In this document: positions 34,035 to 42,670 of the stretch, piece by piece
Layout of the letters: each line of letters starts with the position of its first letter
Numbering within the stretch: position 1 is the first letter of the stretch
Source of the DNA: an uncultured Faecalibacterium sp.
GTDB lineage: Bacteria; Bacillota; Clostridia; Oscillospirales; Ruminococcaceae
Length of the DNA stretch: 64,000 nt
NCBI GenBank assembly: GCA_934525845.1
Contig: CAKSZS010000002.1
Location: 109,617 to 173,616, forward strand
Reading direction: 5' to 3'
Notes under the pieces: model-generated
The model's database searches: none
What the model saw: only the letters and a program-made list of their open reading frames with translations
What the model was told of the DNA's origin: nothing
Position numbers and translations under genes: made by a program

Positions 34035-35438
34035 TTAGACGGGGTGGGACTGATTGGTGTAGTCCACATGGTCGCCGTCCACGCCCTGCTTCTTGGCGTT
34101 GCGCTTGTCGAAGAACTTGGGAGCGACCTGCGGGAACATGGCGTAGGTCAGCACGTCCTCTTCCTGAGTTGCCCACTTGGCGGCTTCGGCCTTCAGCTTG
34201 TCCATCTCGGGAGCCAGGGTGTCGGCAAAGCGGCAGGTGATGGGCTGCTCATCGCCCAGGATCTTCTTGGTGAACTCGGGCTTGATAGGAGCGGGAGTCT
34301 TGCCGTAATCGCCATGGACCAGGCCCTTAAACTCCTTGGTGACCATCTTGTAGCGCTCGCCCAGGATGACGTTGAACACGGCCTGGGTACCCACGATCTG
34401 GCTGGTGGGGGTGACCAGCGGCGGATAGCCTGCATCCTCACGGACGCGGGGGATCTCAGCCAGCACTTCGTCCAGCTTGTCTTCCTTGCCGGCGTCCTTC
34501 AGCTGCTTGAGCATATTGGAGAACATACCGCCCGGCACCTGATACAGCAGGGTGTTGGCATCCACGCCCAGAGACTTCGGGCTGATCTGACCGTTGGCAA
34601 TGTACTTTTCGCGCAGCTTTGCAAAGTATGCGCGGACAACGTTCAGCTGCTTCAGATCCAGACCGGTGTCGTAATCGGTGCCCTGCAGGGCAGCGACCAG
34701 GCTCTCGGTGGGCATATGGCTGGTGCCCAAGCTCAGGGGGCTCATGGCGGTGTCGATGATGTCAGCACCGGCCTCGATGCCCTTCAGAATGGACATGGAA
34801 GCCAGACCAGCGGTGTAGTGGCTGTGGATGTCCACAGGGATCTTGACGGTCTCCTTCAGCTTCTTGACCAGGTCATAGCAGGTGTAGGGAGTCAGCAGAC
34901 CGGCCATATCCTTGATGCAGATGGAGTTTGCGCCCATCTCCTCCAGGGTCTTGGCGTAGGTTGCAAAGTACTCGTTGTTGTGCACGGGGCTGAGGGTATA
35001 GCTGATGCAGCCCTGCACATGAGCGCCTTCCTTGTTGGCTGCCTTGATGGCAGTCTGCAGGTTGCGGGGATCGTTCAGTGCATCGAAAATACGGATGACG
35101 TCGATGCCGTTGGCCACAGACTTCTGCACGAAGTACTCCACGGCGTCATCGGCGTAAGGACGGTAGCCCAGCATATTCTGGCCGCGGAACAGCATCTGCA
35201 GCTTCTGGTGGGGCAGCTCCTTGCGCAGGATGCGCAGGCGCTCCCAGGGATCCTCGTCCAGGAAGCGGATGCAGCTGTCGAAGGTCGCACCGCCCCAGCA
35301 CTCCACGGAGAAATAATTGATCTTGTCCATCTCGGGCAGGATGGGACGCATCTCGTCCATGGTCATGCGGGTAGCCAGCAGAGACTGGTGCGCATCACGC
35401 AGGACGACCTCGGTCACTTTGATCGGCTTTTTCGCCAT
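34035..35438 (-). CDS. Pyruvate/oxaloacetate carboxyltransferase subunit (PycB/OadA/5S type)
   Basis: A 467-residue DRE-TIM barrel carboxyltransferase, related to the PycB, OadA alpha and transcarboxylase 5S subunits. It opens with VTEVVLRDAHQSLLATRMTM and has metal-binding IPVDIHSHYTAGLASM and the carbamoylated-lysine region ICIKDMAGLLTP. It transfers CO2 between oxaloacetate/pyruvate and a biotin carrier. ATG 35438 is preceded by GAGGTGG; GTG 35447 would place the start inside that site. It has no fused biotin domain: the carrier is the separate gene upstream. Confidence 0.9.
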   Translation of the reverse strand: MAKKPIKVTEVVLRDAHQSLLATRMTMDEMRPILPEMDKINYFSVECWGGATFDSCIRFLDEDPWERLRILRKELPHQKLQMLFRGQNMLGYRPYADDAVEYFVQKSVANGIDVIRIFDALNDPRNLQTAIKAANKEGAHVQGCISYTLSPVHNNEYFATYAKTLEEMGANSICIKDMAGLLTPYTCYDLVKKLKETVKIPVDIHSHYTAGLASMSILKGIEAGADIIDTAMSPLSLGTSHMPTESLVAALQGTDYDTGLDLKQLNVVRAYFAKLREKYIANGQISPKSLGVDANTLLYQVPGGMFSNMLKQLKDAGKEDKLDEVLAEIPRVREDAGYPPLVTPTSQIVGTQAVFNVILGERYKMVTKEFKGLVHGDYGKTPAPIKPEFTKKILGDEQPITCRFADTLAPEMDKLKAEAAKWATQEEDVLTYAMFPQVAPKFFDKRNAKKQGVDGDHVDYTNQSHPV

Positions 35439-35454
35439 GATTGCCACCTCTTCC

Positions 35455-35835
35455 TTAGTTCATGGAGACCAGAACGTCACCGGAGTTGACGGTATCGCCC
35501 TTGTTCACGTTGACGGATGCAACGGTGCCGTCCTGGGGAGCCAGGATCTCGTTCTCCATCTTCATGGCCTCGAGGATGACCAGCACGTCACCAGCCTTGA
35601 CGGAAGCGCCTGCGCTGACCTTGACGTCCAGGATGTTGCCGGGCATGGGAGCCTTGACGGAAACAGCGCCTGCGGCGCCGGCAGCGGCCTTGGGGGCAGC
35701 GGCGGGAGCCGGAGCAGCCTTGGGAGCAGCGGGTGCAGCCGGAGCGGCAGCAGCAACGGGAGCAGCGCCTGCAGCAGTCTCCTCCACGGAAACGCTGTAA
35801 GCAACGCCATTGACGGTAATATTGTAGTACTTCAT
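35455..35835 (-). CDS. Biotin carrier protein (1.3S-type)
   Basis: A 126-residue biotinyl carrier. It has a short N-terminus (MKYYNITVNGVAYSVSVEE), an Ala/Pro-rich flexible linker (about residues 25-60), and a biotinyl domain with the canonical biotinylation lysine in EAMKMEN. GGAGG lies 8 nt upstream of ATG 35835; the frame extension upstream is rejected. It lies between the two carboxyltransferase genes, matching a 12S-1.3S-5S transcarboxylase-like set. Confidence 0.93.
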   Translation of the reverse strand: MKYYNITVNGVAYSVSVEETAAGAAPVAAAAPAAPAAPKAAPAPAAAPKAAAGAAGAVSVKAPMPGNILDVKVSAGASVKAGDVLVILEAMKMENEILAPQDGTVASVNVNKGDTVNSGDVLVSMN

Positions 35836-35881
35836 GGAAGGATCCTCCAAATCAAAAATCGAAATCGATGGTTGTACGTTC

Positions 35882-37201
35882 TTACAGAGCCATGTTGCCG
35901 TGCTTCTTGGGCAGGCGGGCAGCACGCTTGGTGCTCAGCAGCTCCAGAGCGGCCACGACGCTGGCGCGGACGTTGGCTGCATCGCAGGTCATGTCGGCAG
36001 CACCGGCAGCCACTGCAGCGGAAGCGCTGCACACCTCAGCGGTGTAAGCAGCAGCCTTGGCCTTGGTCGCGTTGATGATGTTGTCGGAAGCGTCGATCTC
36101 GTCCTTGTACAGAACGGTGACGGCGGCACTCGGCTCCAGAGCGCTGACCACACAGCCAGTGACGGCGATGCGCAGATCGGCAGCGGCCAAGGCGGTGTAG
36201 ACCGGGCCGACGGCCTTGCCGGCCAGCACGGTGACCTTTGCAGTGGTAGCGTCGGCGTAGGTAGCAGCCAGACGGGCAGCCTCACGGATGCCGCCTGCAA
36301 TATCATCGCTGGCGCTGGGCACGAAGCCCTCGGTGTCCACGATCGTGATCACCGGCACGCTGAAGGCATCGCACAGGCGCACAAAGCGGGAAGCCTTGGC
36401 CACGCAGTTGTGGCACAGGTTCTTGCCGGTGGCCACAACGCCCACGGCATTGCCGCCGACGGTGGCGAATGCGGTGTAGACCGACTTGCCAAAACCGGCG
36501 TACAGCTCCACAGCGCTGTCCTTATCGATGACAGCGGCAGCAGCCTTGGCAGGCTCTGCACCGGCGGTCAGGGCAGCGGTAGGCTGCTCGAACTCGAAGA
36601 TGGCCGGACCGGTCAGGTTGTTGGCGGGCAGCAGACCCACGATGTGAGCAGCCTTCTCAGCAGCTTCCTCAGCGTTGGCGGCCACGATGGCGGCCACGCC
36701 AGCCTTGGCAGCGGCAGCAGCCGTGCCGGCATCGGCGACCTTATCGCCCTTGGCGGCGGAGGTGAACGGAGCGGTGAAGAACAGCTCGGCGCCCTCAGCC
36801 ATGATGCAGACATCTGCGTTGGCAGCGCTCAGCGCGCTGGTGCCGCCGCAGACACCCAGAACGACCGCCACCTGCGGAATGACGCCGGAGACCTTTGCGA
36901 TCTCCGCATTCAGCTTGGCGTTGGCGGTCAGCACGTCCAGACCCTCTGCCAGCTTTGCGCCGACCGAGTTGTAGAAGGTGACCACCGGGCAGCCCGTCTG
37001 AGCAGCCATCTGCAGAACCTTGATGTTCTTTTCAACATCCTTTACGGTGACAGCTTCGCCGTTCTGGTAAACGGCATAAGCCTGCTGACCAGCGGCATAA
37101 CCGCAGGCAGCGCTCACTGCACCATCCGCGAACAGCGCAGTGTATTCCCCGTCATCGAAGAACTTGGCGAGGATTTCTCCCTTATTGATCTTTGAAGCCA
37201 T
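35882..37201 (-). CDS. Acyl-CoA carboxyltransferase (12S/MmdA-like, short)
   Basis: A 439-residue carboxyltransferase of the crotonase-like biotin-dependent family (12S/MmdA/PccB). The glycine-rich acyl-CoA sites are visible as VILPQV-type AKVSGVIPQVAVVLGVCGG and TIVDTEGFVPSASDD. Usual members are about 510 aa; the N-terminal about 70 residues are missing, and the protein is very Ala-rich. ATG 37201 follows AGGAGG at 8 nt. It is the first gene of the operon. The acyl-CoA substrate (methylmalonyl, malonyl or other) is not determinable. Confidence 0.82.
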   Translation of the reverse strand: MASKINKGEILAKFFDDGEYTALFADGAVSAACGYAAGQQAYAVYQNGEAVTVKDVEKNIKVLQMAAQTGCPVVTFYNSVGAKLAEGLDVLTANAKLNAEIAKVSGVIPQVAVVLGVCGGTSALSAANADVCIMAEGAELFFTAPFTSAAKGDKVADAGTAAAAAKAGVAAIVAANAEEAAEKAAHIVGLLPANNLTGPAIFEFEQPTAALTAGAEPAKAAAAVIDKDSAVELYAGFGKSVYTAFATVGGNAVGVVATGKNLCHNCVAKASRFVRLCDAFSVPVITIVDTEGFVPSASDDIAGGIREAARLAATYADATTAKVTVLAGKAVGPVYTALAAADLRIAVTGCVVSALEPSAAVTVLYKDEIDASDNIINATKAKAAAYTAEVCSASAAVAAGAADMTCDAANVRASVVAALELLSTKRAARLPKKHGNMAL

Positions 37202-37247
37202 GGATAAGACCTCCTGGTTGTCTGTGTGAGCTTTCAAAATTGGTTTT

Positions 37248-37276
37248 ATTATACATAACTTGCCAAAAAAATGCAA
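37248..37276 (-). promoter_or_regulatory. Promoter of the carboxyltransferase operon
   Basis: On the minus strand, TTGCAT (37276-37271), 17-bp spacer, perfect TATAAT (37253-37248). Confidence 0.8.
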
Positions 37277-37461
37277 GAGATTCTATAAAAGTCCATGCGA
37301 ATCAACATCTGTCAAGTTTTTAACGGAGAGGCTTTGGACCGGCAGAGCAGGTCTTTGGGCCGCGCAGGCTGCAAGAAAGCACGCTGCTGGGATACATTTT
37401 GGCATCCTGTGTAAAATCACCGTAAAATTTGGCAATTCCGCACACTTTATTTTTCCGCTTT

Positions 37462-37489
37462 TTGTGTTAAACTGTAATAGAAATACAAT
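37462..37489 (+). promoter_or_regulatory. Probable promoter of the GDPD gene
   Basis: TTGTGT (37462-37467), 16-bp spacer, TACAAT (37484-37489). Transcription would start close to 37496, just before the ATG at 37499, favouring the downstream GTG start. Confidence 0.5.
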
Positions 37490-37552
37490 TTTGAAATCAT
37501 GCGCGAAGATTCTCCGCGGCGGACGTTCAAAAACAGAAAGGTTCGTTTCCCA

Positions 37553-39490
37553 GTGACTCAATTTTTTTCCGCCTTCCGCAGGCGCGACCCGGACTACGCC
37601 CGGCTGCGCTGTACCGCCCGCGGCACGCTGAAGCAGGCCGAGCTTCCCCTGCTGCTGGCCGCGTTCCTTTATAAGCTGGGCACTTCGGTGCTGTTCATGC
37701 CCGCTTTGCAGCAGCTCTGGGCGCTGACCCTGCGGCTGGCCCCCATGCACTATCTGAACAACCGCAACGCCTCTGATATCTATGCATCCCCGGCCATTGT
37801 AGGCGGCATCGCACTGCTGGCGGTGCTGAGTATGCTGTGGATGCTGTTCGGTTATGCGCTCGTTTTGAATGCGCTGCACCGGGTGCGGCAGCACGAACCG
37901 CTGGCTCCCCTGCCGCTCCTGCGGGACAGCCTGTCCGCTGTGGGCCGGGCACTGCTGCCCCGGAACTGGGGCGTGCTGCTCTACTGCACCACCCTGCTGC
38001 CGCTGACCGGCTTTTTCCTCGCCTGGAATCACATTACGCAGCTGGCTGTGCCGGAATACCTGCTGGGCCTGCTGCGGGCCCGGCCCTTTCTGCAGCCGGT
38101 GACGGCCGCGGTGGTGCTCCTGATCTTTGTGCTGTGCCTGTACTGGGTGCTGGTGCTGCCGCTGTTCGTGGTGGAAAAGCAGAGTTTTCCGCAGGCGGTG
38201 CGGAAGAGCACTGCCTGGGTGCGGCAGCATACCGGACAACAGGCCGGGCTGCTCGTGCGATGGGAGCTTTCCGCCTTTCTCCGGGCCGGTGCGCTCTCCG
38301 GCATCGTCCTTCTGGTGCTGTACGGCGGCAGTCTGGCGGTGGGGCTTATCAGCACCTCCGGCATGGTAGCGCTGTCCCGCGCCATGCTGCTGATCGAAGT
38401 ACCGTTCTTTGAATTTTTCATCGATTTCCGGATGTTCCTGGCGCAGTGTCTGCTGGTGTCCGGATTGTTCTGCCTGCAGGGGGCCGAACCGGATCCTGCA
38501 CCGGAAATCGTCTCCCTGCCCCTGTGCCGCCGTCTGCTGGTGCTGGCGCTGGCGGGCACCACTTTTCTGACCGGATGCCTGTCGCTGGTGTATTTCGCCC
38601 TGCCGGAAGACCACGACCTGCGTTCCATGCTTGGCGGTGCGATGCCCATCGTGACGGCACACCGGGGCTATTCCTCTGCGGCCCCGGAGAACACCCTGGC
38701 CGCGTTCCAGGCTGCCATTGACGCCGGCTGTGAACGGGCGGAGCTGGATGTGCAGATGACAAAGGATGGGGTGCTGGTGGTGACCCACGACACCAGCCTG
38801 CGCCGCTGCACCGGACTCATCGCCAACATCTATGACGTAGACTATGACAGCCTGTCCGATCTGAGCGCAGGACGCTGGTTCAGCAAGAAATATGCCGGGG
38901 AGCACATTCCCACCCTGATGCAGGTGCTGGAGCTTTGCAAGGGCAAAATCCAGCTGAACATTGAGATCAAGCCGGATCCCGCAATGCCGGGCCTGGAAGA
39001 AAAGACCGTGCAGGAGATTTACGAAGCCGGATTTGAGCACGACTGTGTCATCACCTCCCAGAGCTACGAGACCCTGTGCAAGGTCAAGGAACTGGCCCCG
39101 GAAATTCCCACCGGCTACATTCTGGCGCTGGGCGTGGGCAGCTACTACGACCTGCCCGCCGCCGACTTCTTCAGCATCGAGTCCACCTTCATCACCTCCG
39201 GCATGGTGCAGCAGATCCATCTGCGCGGCAAGACCGTGTCGGCGTGGACCATCAACCGGCAGTCGGACGCCAGTGAGCTGCTGAAAATGGGGGTGGACGA
39301 CCTCATCACCGACAAGCCCGAAATGGTGCAGGCCCTGTTGGACGAGACCCAGCCCACTCACCAGCGTCTGCTGGCGGCGCGGGATGCTCTGCGGCAGTTC
39401 TTCTTCCCGGAGAAGAGCCAGCCCGACCCCACCGAGGAGATCATCGAGGACGCCATCGAAGATCCGGAGGAACTGCTGGACGAAGCCTGA
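37553..39490 (+). CDS. Membrane-anchored glycerophosphodiester phosphodiesterase
   Basis: A protein of about 645 residues with a membrane region (roughly residues 25-350, six to eight helices, GPDPase_memb type) and a C-terminal GDPD catalytic domain. The catalytic domain has AHRGYSSAAPENT (His), AELDVQMTKDG (metal Glu/Asp) and VTHDTSL (second His). It hydrolyses glycerophosphodiesters, or possibly lipoteichoic acid or lysophospholipid headgroups, at the membrane. I prefer GTG 37553, since the ATG at 37499 coincides with the predicted transcription start; AGAAAGG is 11 nt upstream, slightly far. The end is firm. Confidence 0.88.
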   Translation: MTQFFSAFRRRDPDYARLRCTARGTLKQAELPLLLAAFLYKLGTSVLFMPALQQLWALTLRLAPMHYLNNRNASDIYASPAIVGGIALLAVLSMLWMLFGYALVLNALHRVRQHEPLAPLPLLRDSLSAVGRALLPRNWGVLLYCTTLLPLTGFFLAWNHITQLAVPEYLLGLLRARPFLQPVTAAVVLLIFVLCLYWVLVLPLFVVEKQSFPQAVRKSTAWVRQHTGQQAGLLVRWELSAFLRAGALSGIVLLVLYGGSLAVGLISTSGMVALSRAMLLIEVPFFEFFIDFRMFLAQCLLVSGLFCLQGAEPDPAPEIVSLPLCRRLLVLALAGTTFLTGCLSLVYFALPEDHDLRSMLGGAMPIVTAHRGYSSAAPENTLAAFQAAIDAGCERAELDVQMTKDGVLVVTHDTSLRRCTGLIANIYDVDYDSLSDLSAGRWFSKKYAGEHIPTLMQVLELCKGKIQLNIEIKPDPAMPGLEEKTVQEIYEAGFEHDCVITSQSYETLCKVKELAPEIPTGYILALGVGSYYDLPAADFFSIESTFITSGMVQQIHLRGKTVSAWTINRQSDASELLKMGVDDLITDKPEMVQALLDETQPTHQRLLAARDALRQFFFPEKSQPDPTEEIIEDAIEDPEELLDEA

Positions 39491-39512
39491 GTTCCCCGAA
39501 AATCGTACACAA

Positions 39513-39570
39513 AAAGCAGCCGGTCTGCTTCCCGCATTGCGTGGGAACGGCAGACCGGCTGCTTTGTTTT
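39513..39570. terminator. Bidirectional terminator
   Basis: AAAGCAGCCGGTCTGC (39513-39528) pairs perfectly with GCAGACCGGCTGCTTT (39550-39565), followed by GTTTT. It separates the convergent GDPD and decarboxylase genes. Confidence 0.9.
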
Positions 39571-41005
39571 ATCGGTTCTTCAAGACGGAAACTTCGGCCA
39601 CGCCGTACTTCTGCATCAGCTGCAGCGCGGCGGGCGTGATGGCTTCTCCGCTGACCGCGATGGGGATGGCGGGCGGGCAGGACACGGTGGGCATGGCGCA
39701 GATGCGGCCCAATGCCTGCCCGGCCGGAATACGCTCCTGCGGGGCAAATACCGCCTGCCGGATGGTGCAGCGCGGCGGAACCGCCTGCATCTGCCGGGCC
39801 AGCTCGGTGAACGCGCCGGACAGGTTTTCCGGTTCCGGAACCATTTCCGGCAGGGACCGGGCAACGTCCTCCACAGCTTCCCGCAGACGCTGGTAATCCT
39901 GCGGCGGGTTGTCCGGGGTGAACATCAGCACCACATACCGGGGGTCGGCATACTCGCACTCGATGTGGTGCGGGCGCAGTGCTTCCGCCAGGTCCGTGCC
40001 GGAAATGCCCAGCGCAGCGGCGTCCAGCGTGAGCTTGAGCGGCTCCTGCTGTTCCCCGCCCAGGGCCAGCGGCACCGGGCTGTGCCGGGTCCCGGCCAGC
40101 TCGTTCAGCTCCCGGCGCAGGCGGGTAAGCCAGCCGCCGCATTGCAGCAGCCGCAGCGGATAGCCCTCAGAAAGGATCTGGTTGCACTTGTCCAGCGACT
40201 GCAGAATCAGATAGGACGGGCTGGTGGAACCGAACAGGGCCAGTGCGCCGCGCACGGCGGCATCCTCCTGCACGGGAGCATCCGGCCCCAGGTGCAGGTA
40301 GGCACCGCCCGTGACCACCGGCAGCGTCTTGTGGCCGGAGTCACAGCACATGGCCGCACCCAGCGTGATGGGGTGGCGGCTGCCCTCCGGCAGGAACCGC
40401 AGGTAGGCTCCATGGGCGTTGTCCACCAGCAGGGGCACGCCCCGCGCCTTGCAGACCGACGCCAGCGCGGCGATGTCCTGCATCGTGCCCAGATAGTCCG
40501 GGCTGGTGACGTAGACCCCGAAAGGCGTGATGCCCTCCCCTGTCAGCGCCTGCAAAGCGTCGGTAAGCGTCTGTGCGGAGACCGGGCAGCTGCACAGCGC
40601 ACCGGCATCCTCCGGCGCAGGCCAGAGCCACCGGATGTCAAAATCCAGCAGGGCAGCGGCGTACAGCAGCGCCTTGTGGGCGTTGCGGGCCGCCAGCAGC
40701 ACCGGACGCCGGCCGGTCTGCGGCGCTGCCTGCATGGCCAGAAACAGCATGGCCCGGATGCACTGAGAAGACCCTTCGGTGCTGTAATAGGTGTGCGCCG
40801 TGCCGAACAGACGGGTGGCGTTGGCTTCGCTCTGGGCAATGATGCCTTCCGGCGCGTACAGCTCATCTGCACCCTGGATCTCCGTGATGTCCCACGCCTC
40901 AAAGCCCAGCAGGTCCTGTCCCTTGTGGCCCGGCATATGCAGCCGGGAGGTCCCGGACTGGGCATACCGGCGCACAAAGTCCACGATGGGGGTGTTCATG
41001 CTCAT
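39569..41005 (-). CDS. Orn/Lys/Arg decarboxylase-type PLP enzyme
   Basis: A 478-residue fold-type-I PLP protein of the Orn/Lys/Arg decarboxylase major-domain family. The signature includes RLHMPGHKG, VDNAHGAYLRF and the PLP lysine in CCDSGHKTLPV. Such short clostridial members may act on an amino acid or have another role. ATG 41005 overlaps the stop of the SCIFF maturase gene by 4 bases (ATGA), so it is translationally coupled to it; ATG 40999 is also possible. The coupling hints at a shared process with the peptide, but no direct evidence for that exists. Confidence 0.85.
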   Translation of the reverse strand: MSMNTPIVDFVRRYAQSGTSRLHMPGHKGQDLLGFEAWDITEIQGADELYAPEGIIAQSEANATRLFGTAHTYYSTEGSSQCIRAMLFLAMQAAPQTGRRPVLLAARNAHKALLYAAALLDFDIRWLWPAPEDAGALCSCPVSAQTLTDALQALTGEGITPFGVYVTSPDYLGTMQDIAALASVCKARGVPLLVDNAHGAYLRFLPEGSRHPITLGAAMCCDSGHKTLPVVTGGAYLHLGPDAPVQEDAAVRGALALFGSTSPSYLILQSLDKCNQILSEGYPLRLLQCGGWLTRLRRELNELAGTRHSPVPLALGGEQQEPLKLTLDAAALGISGTDLAEALRPHHIECEYADPRYVVLMFTPDNPPQDYQRLREAVEDVARSLPEMVPEPENLSGAFTELARQMQAVPPRCTIRQAVFAPQERIPAGQALGRICAMPTVSCPPAIPIAVSGEAITPAALQLMQKYGVAEVSVLKNR

Positions 41006-42453
41006 TCGCAGGCTTCGCCATCGGCGCAGGCATTGCAGGTGGACCCCAGCTCGATGGGCACTTCGATGCCCTGCGCAGCCAGTTCCTGGTTCTCGGCCAC
41101 CTTGATCATGATGGCGCACTCCATGCGCTTCTTGAACAGCTCACAGCCGTACTCGTACACGCCGGTGATGCTGCCGGTGGCGTGGTAGGAGTTGGCGGCA
41201 CAGCCGCCGGAGCAGTACAGCTTGGCCCAGCAGTCCTTGCACTCCTTGCGGGCGTAGGCGTTGCAGTGCTTGAACTCATCCCGCACGGCGGTGTTGGTGA
41301 CGCCCTTCCAGATGTCGCCCATCAGGTACTTGGGATCACCCACGAACTGGTGGCAGGGGTATAGGTCGCCCCAGGGGGTCACGGCCATGTACTCGGTGCC
41401 GGAACCACAGCCCGAAATGCGCTTGTAGATGCAGGGGCCGCCGGTCAGGTCGATCATGTAGTGGTAGAAAGTGAAGCCGCGGCCCTCGCGGTTGCGCTTG
41501 ATCATCTCCTTGGCCAGGATCTCGTACTGCTCCTTCAGGATGGGCAGATCCTCTTCGGTCAGGGCGCTGGGCTCACCGGGCTTGGACACCACCGGCTCCA
41601 TGCTCAGCTCCGTGAAGCCCAGGTCAGCCATGTGGAAGATGTCGTTGGTGAAATCGGTGTTGTAGTGGGTGTAGGTGCCGCGCATATAGTAGTTCTTGTC
41701 GCCGCGCTTCTTCACGAACTCCTGGAACTTGGGCACGATGGTATCATAGCTGCCGTGACCGGCGTAGTCCTTGCGGAAACGGTCGTTGACTTCCTTGCGG
41801 CCATCCAGGCTCAGCACCACGTTGTGGCACTCCTTGTTGCAGAAATCGATCACATCATCGTCGATCAGCACACCGTTGGTGGTCATGGTGAAGCGGAAGT
41901 TCTTGTTGTGGATCTTCTCCTGCTCGCGGCAGTAGGCCACCAGCTTCTTGACCATGTCAAAGTTCATCAGCGGCTCGCCGCCGAAGAAGTCCACTTCCAG
42001 ATTGCGGCGGGTACCGCTGTTCTCGATGAGGAAGTCCATGGCGCGTTTGCCCACCTCGAAGCTCATAAGGGCGCGGTCGCCGTGGTAGCGGCCCTGGGAT
42101 GCAAAGCAGTAAGAGCAGCTCAGGTTGCAGGTATGCGCTACGTGCAGGCACAGCGCCTTGACCACGGTGCTGCGGTTTTTGAAGTCGAAGGCCATGTTCT
42201 CGTACACGTCCGGACTCCACAGCTTGCCGGCCTCTTTCAGGCTGGTCACGTCGTCGATGCACTGGCGCAGGTCCTCTTCGGTGACGTCCGGGCGGTCGCC
42301 GTACTTTGCCATCATGGCGGAAACGATCTCGTCGGCAGTGTGCTCGGGGTACATGGCGATGACGTCATAGGCCACATCATCCACGACGTGCACCGAACCG
42401 CTGCAGGTGTCCAGCACGATGTTATAACCATTCAATTGATACTGATGTACCAT
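41002..42453 (-). CDS. scfB: SCIFF peptide maturase (radical SAM/SPASM)
   Basis: A 483-residue radical-SAM enzyme that forms thioether (gamma-carbon) crosslinks in the SCIFF ranthipeptide. The radical-SAM cluster motif is CNLSCSYC, with FFGGEPLMNF next, and the C-terminal SPASM/Twitch region carries CKDCWAKLYCSGGC and other cysteines. An N-terminal RRE-like leader-binding region precedes it. It lies 70 bp downstream of the SCIFF gene, separated by an attenuator-like terminator. Confidence 0.95.
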   Translation of the reverse strand: MVHQYQLNGYNIVLDTCSGSVHVVDDVAYDVIAMYPEHTADEIVSAMMAKYGDRPDVTEEDLRQCIDDVTSLKEAGKLWSPDVYENMAFDFKNRSTVVKALCLHVAHTCNLSCSYCFASQGRYHGDRALMSFEVGKRAMDFLIENSGTRRNLEVDFFGGEPLMNFDMVKKLVAYCREQEKIHNKNFRFTMTTNGVLIDDDVIDFCNKECHNVVLSLDGRKEVNDRFRKDYAGHGSYDTIVPKFQEFVKKRGDKNYYMRGTYTHYNTDFTNDIFHMADLGFTELSMEPVVSKPGEPSALTEEDLPILKEQYEILAKEMIKRNREGRGFTFYHYMIDLTGGPCIYKRISGCGSGTEYMAVTPWGDLYPCHQFVGDPKYLMGDIWKGVTNTAVRDEFKHCNAYARKECKDCWAKLYCSGGCAANSYHATGSITGVYEYGCELFKKRMECAIMIKVAENQELAAQGIEVPIELGSTCNACADGEACE

Positions 42454-42486
42454 CTTTTACTCCATTCCAATTTTATACACAAAAAA

Positions 42487-42509
42487 ATGCCGCCCGGCAA
42501 AGGCGGCAT
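42487..42509 (-). terminator. Attenuator between SCIFF gene and maturase
   Basis: On the minus strand, ATGCCGCC and GGCGGCAT form a perfect 8-bp stem (42509-42502 with 42494-42487), followed by a run of seven or more T. It lies between the SCIFF stop and the maturase start and should give much more peptide mRNA than enzyme mRNA. Confidence 0.8.
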
Positions 42510-42523
42510 AGGGTTTGCAGAAA

Positions 42524-42670
42524 TTACTTATTGCTGTTCTCGCACTGCTGGTTAGCCACGCCGCAGGAGGTCTTGCAAGCGGACTGGCAGGAAGTCTGGC
42601 ACTCGCCGCAGCCGCCGGTCTTCACGCTCTTGGTCAGGTCACGAGTAGCAATGGTCTTGATACGTTCCAT
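42524..42670 (-). CDS. scfA: SCIFF ranthipeptide precursor (six Cys in forty-five)
   Basis: A 48-residue peptide, too short for ordinary gene callers. It begins MERIKTIATRDLTKSVKT and has six cysteines at positions 21, 24, 28, 32, 36 and 43 in a C-terminal core typical of SCIFF (six cysteines in forty-five residues). The adjacent radical-SAM maturase crosslinks such Cys to other residues. In clostridia it is nearly universal; roles in quorum or metabolic control are suggested by the literature. The promoter TTGACA-N17-TAATAT precedes it. Confidence 0.95.
   Translation of the reverse strand: MERIKTIATRDLTKSVKTGGCGECQTSCQSACKTSCGVANQQCENSNK

Larger units (their letters stand above)
37202..37552. 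other. Intergenic region with two divergent promoters
   Basis: A 351-base gap between the carboxyltransferase operon (minus) and the GDPD gene (plus). It holds one promoter for each. The 180 bases between them contain no gene, repeat or hairpin that I can support. Confidence 0.6.
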
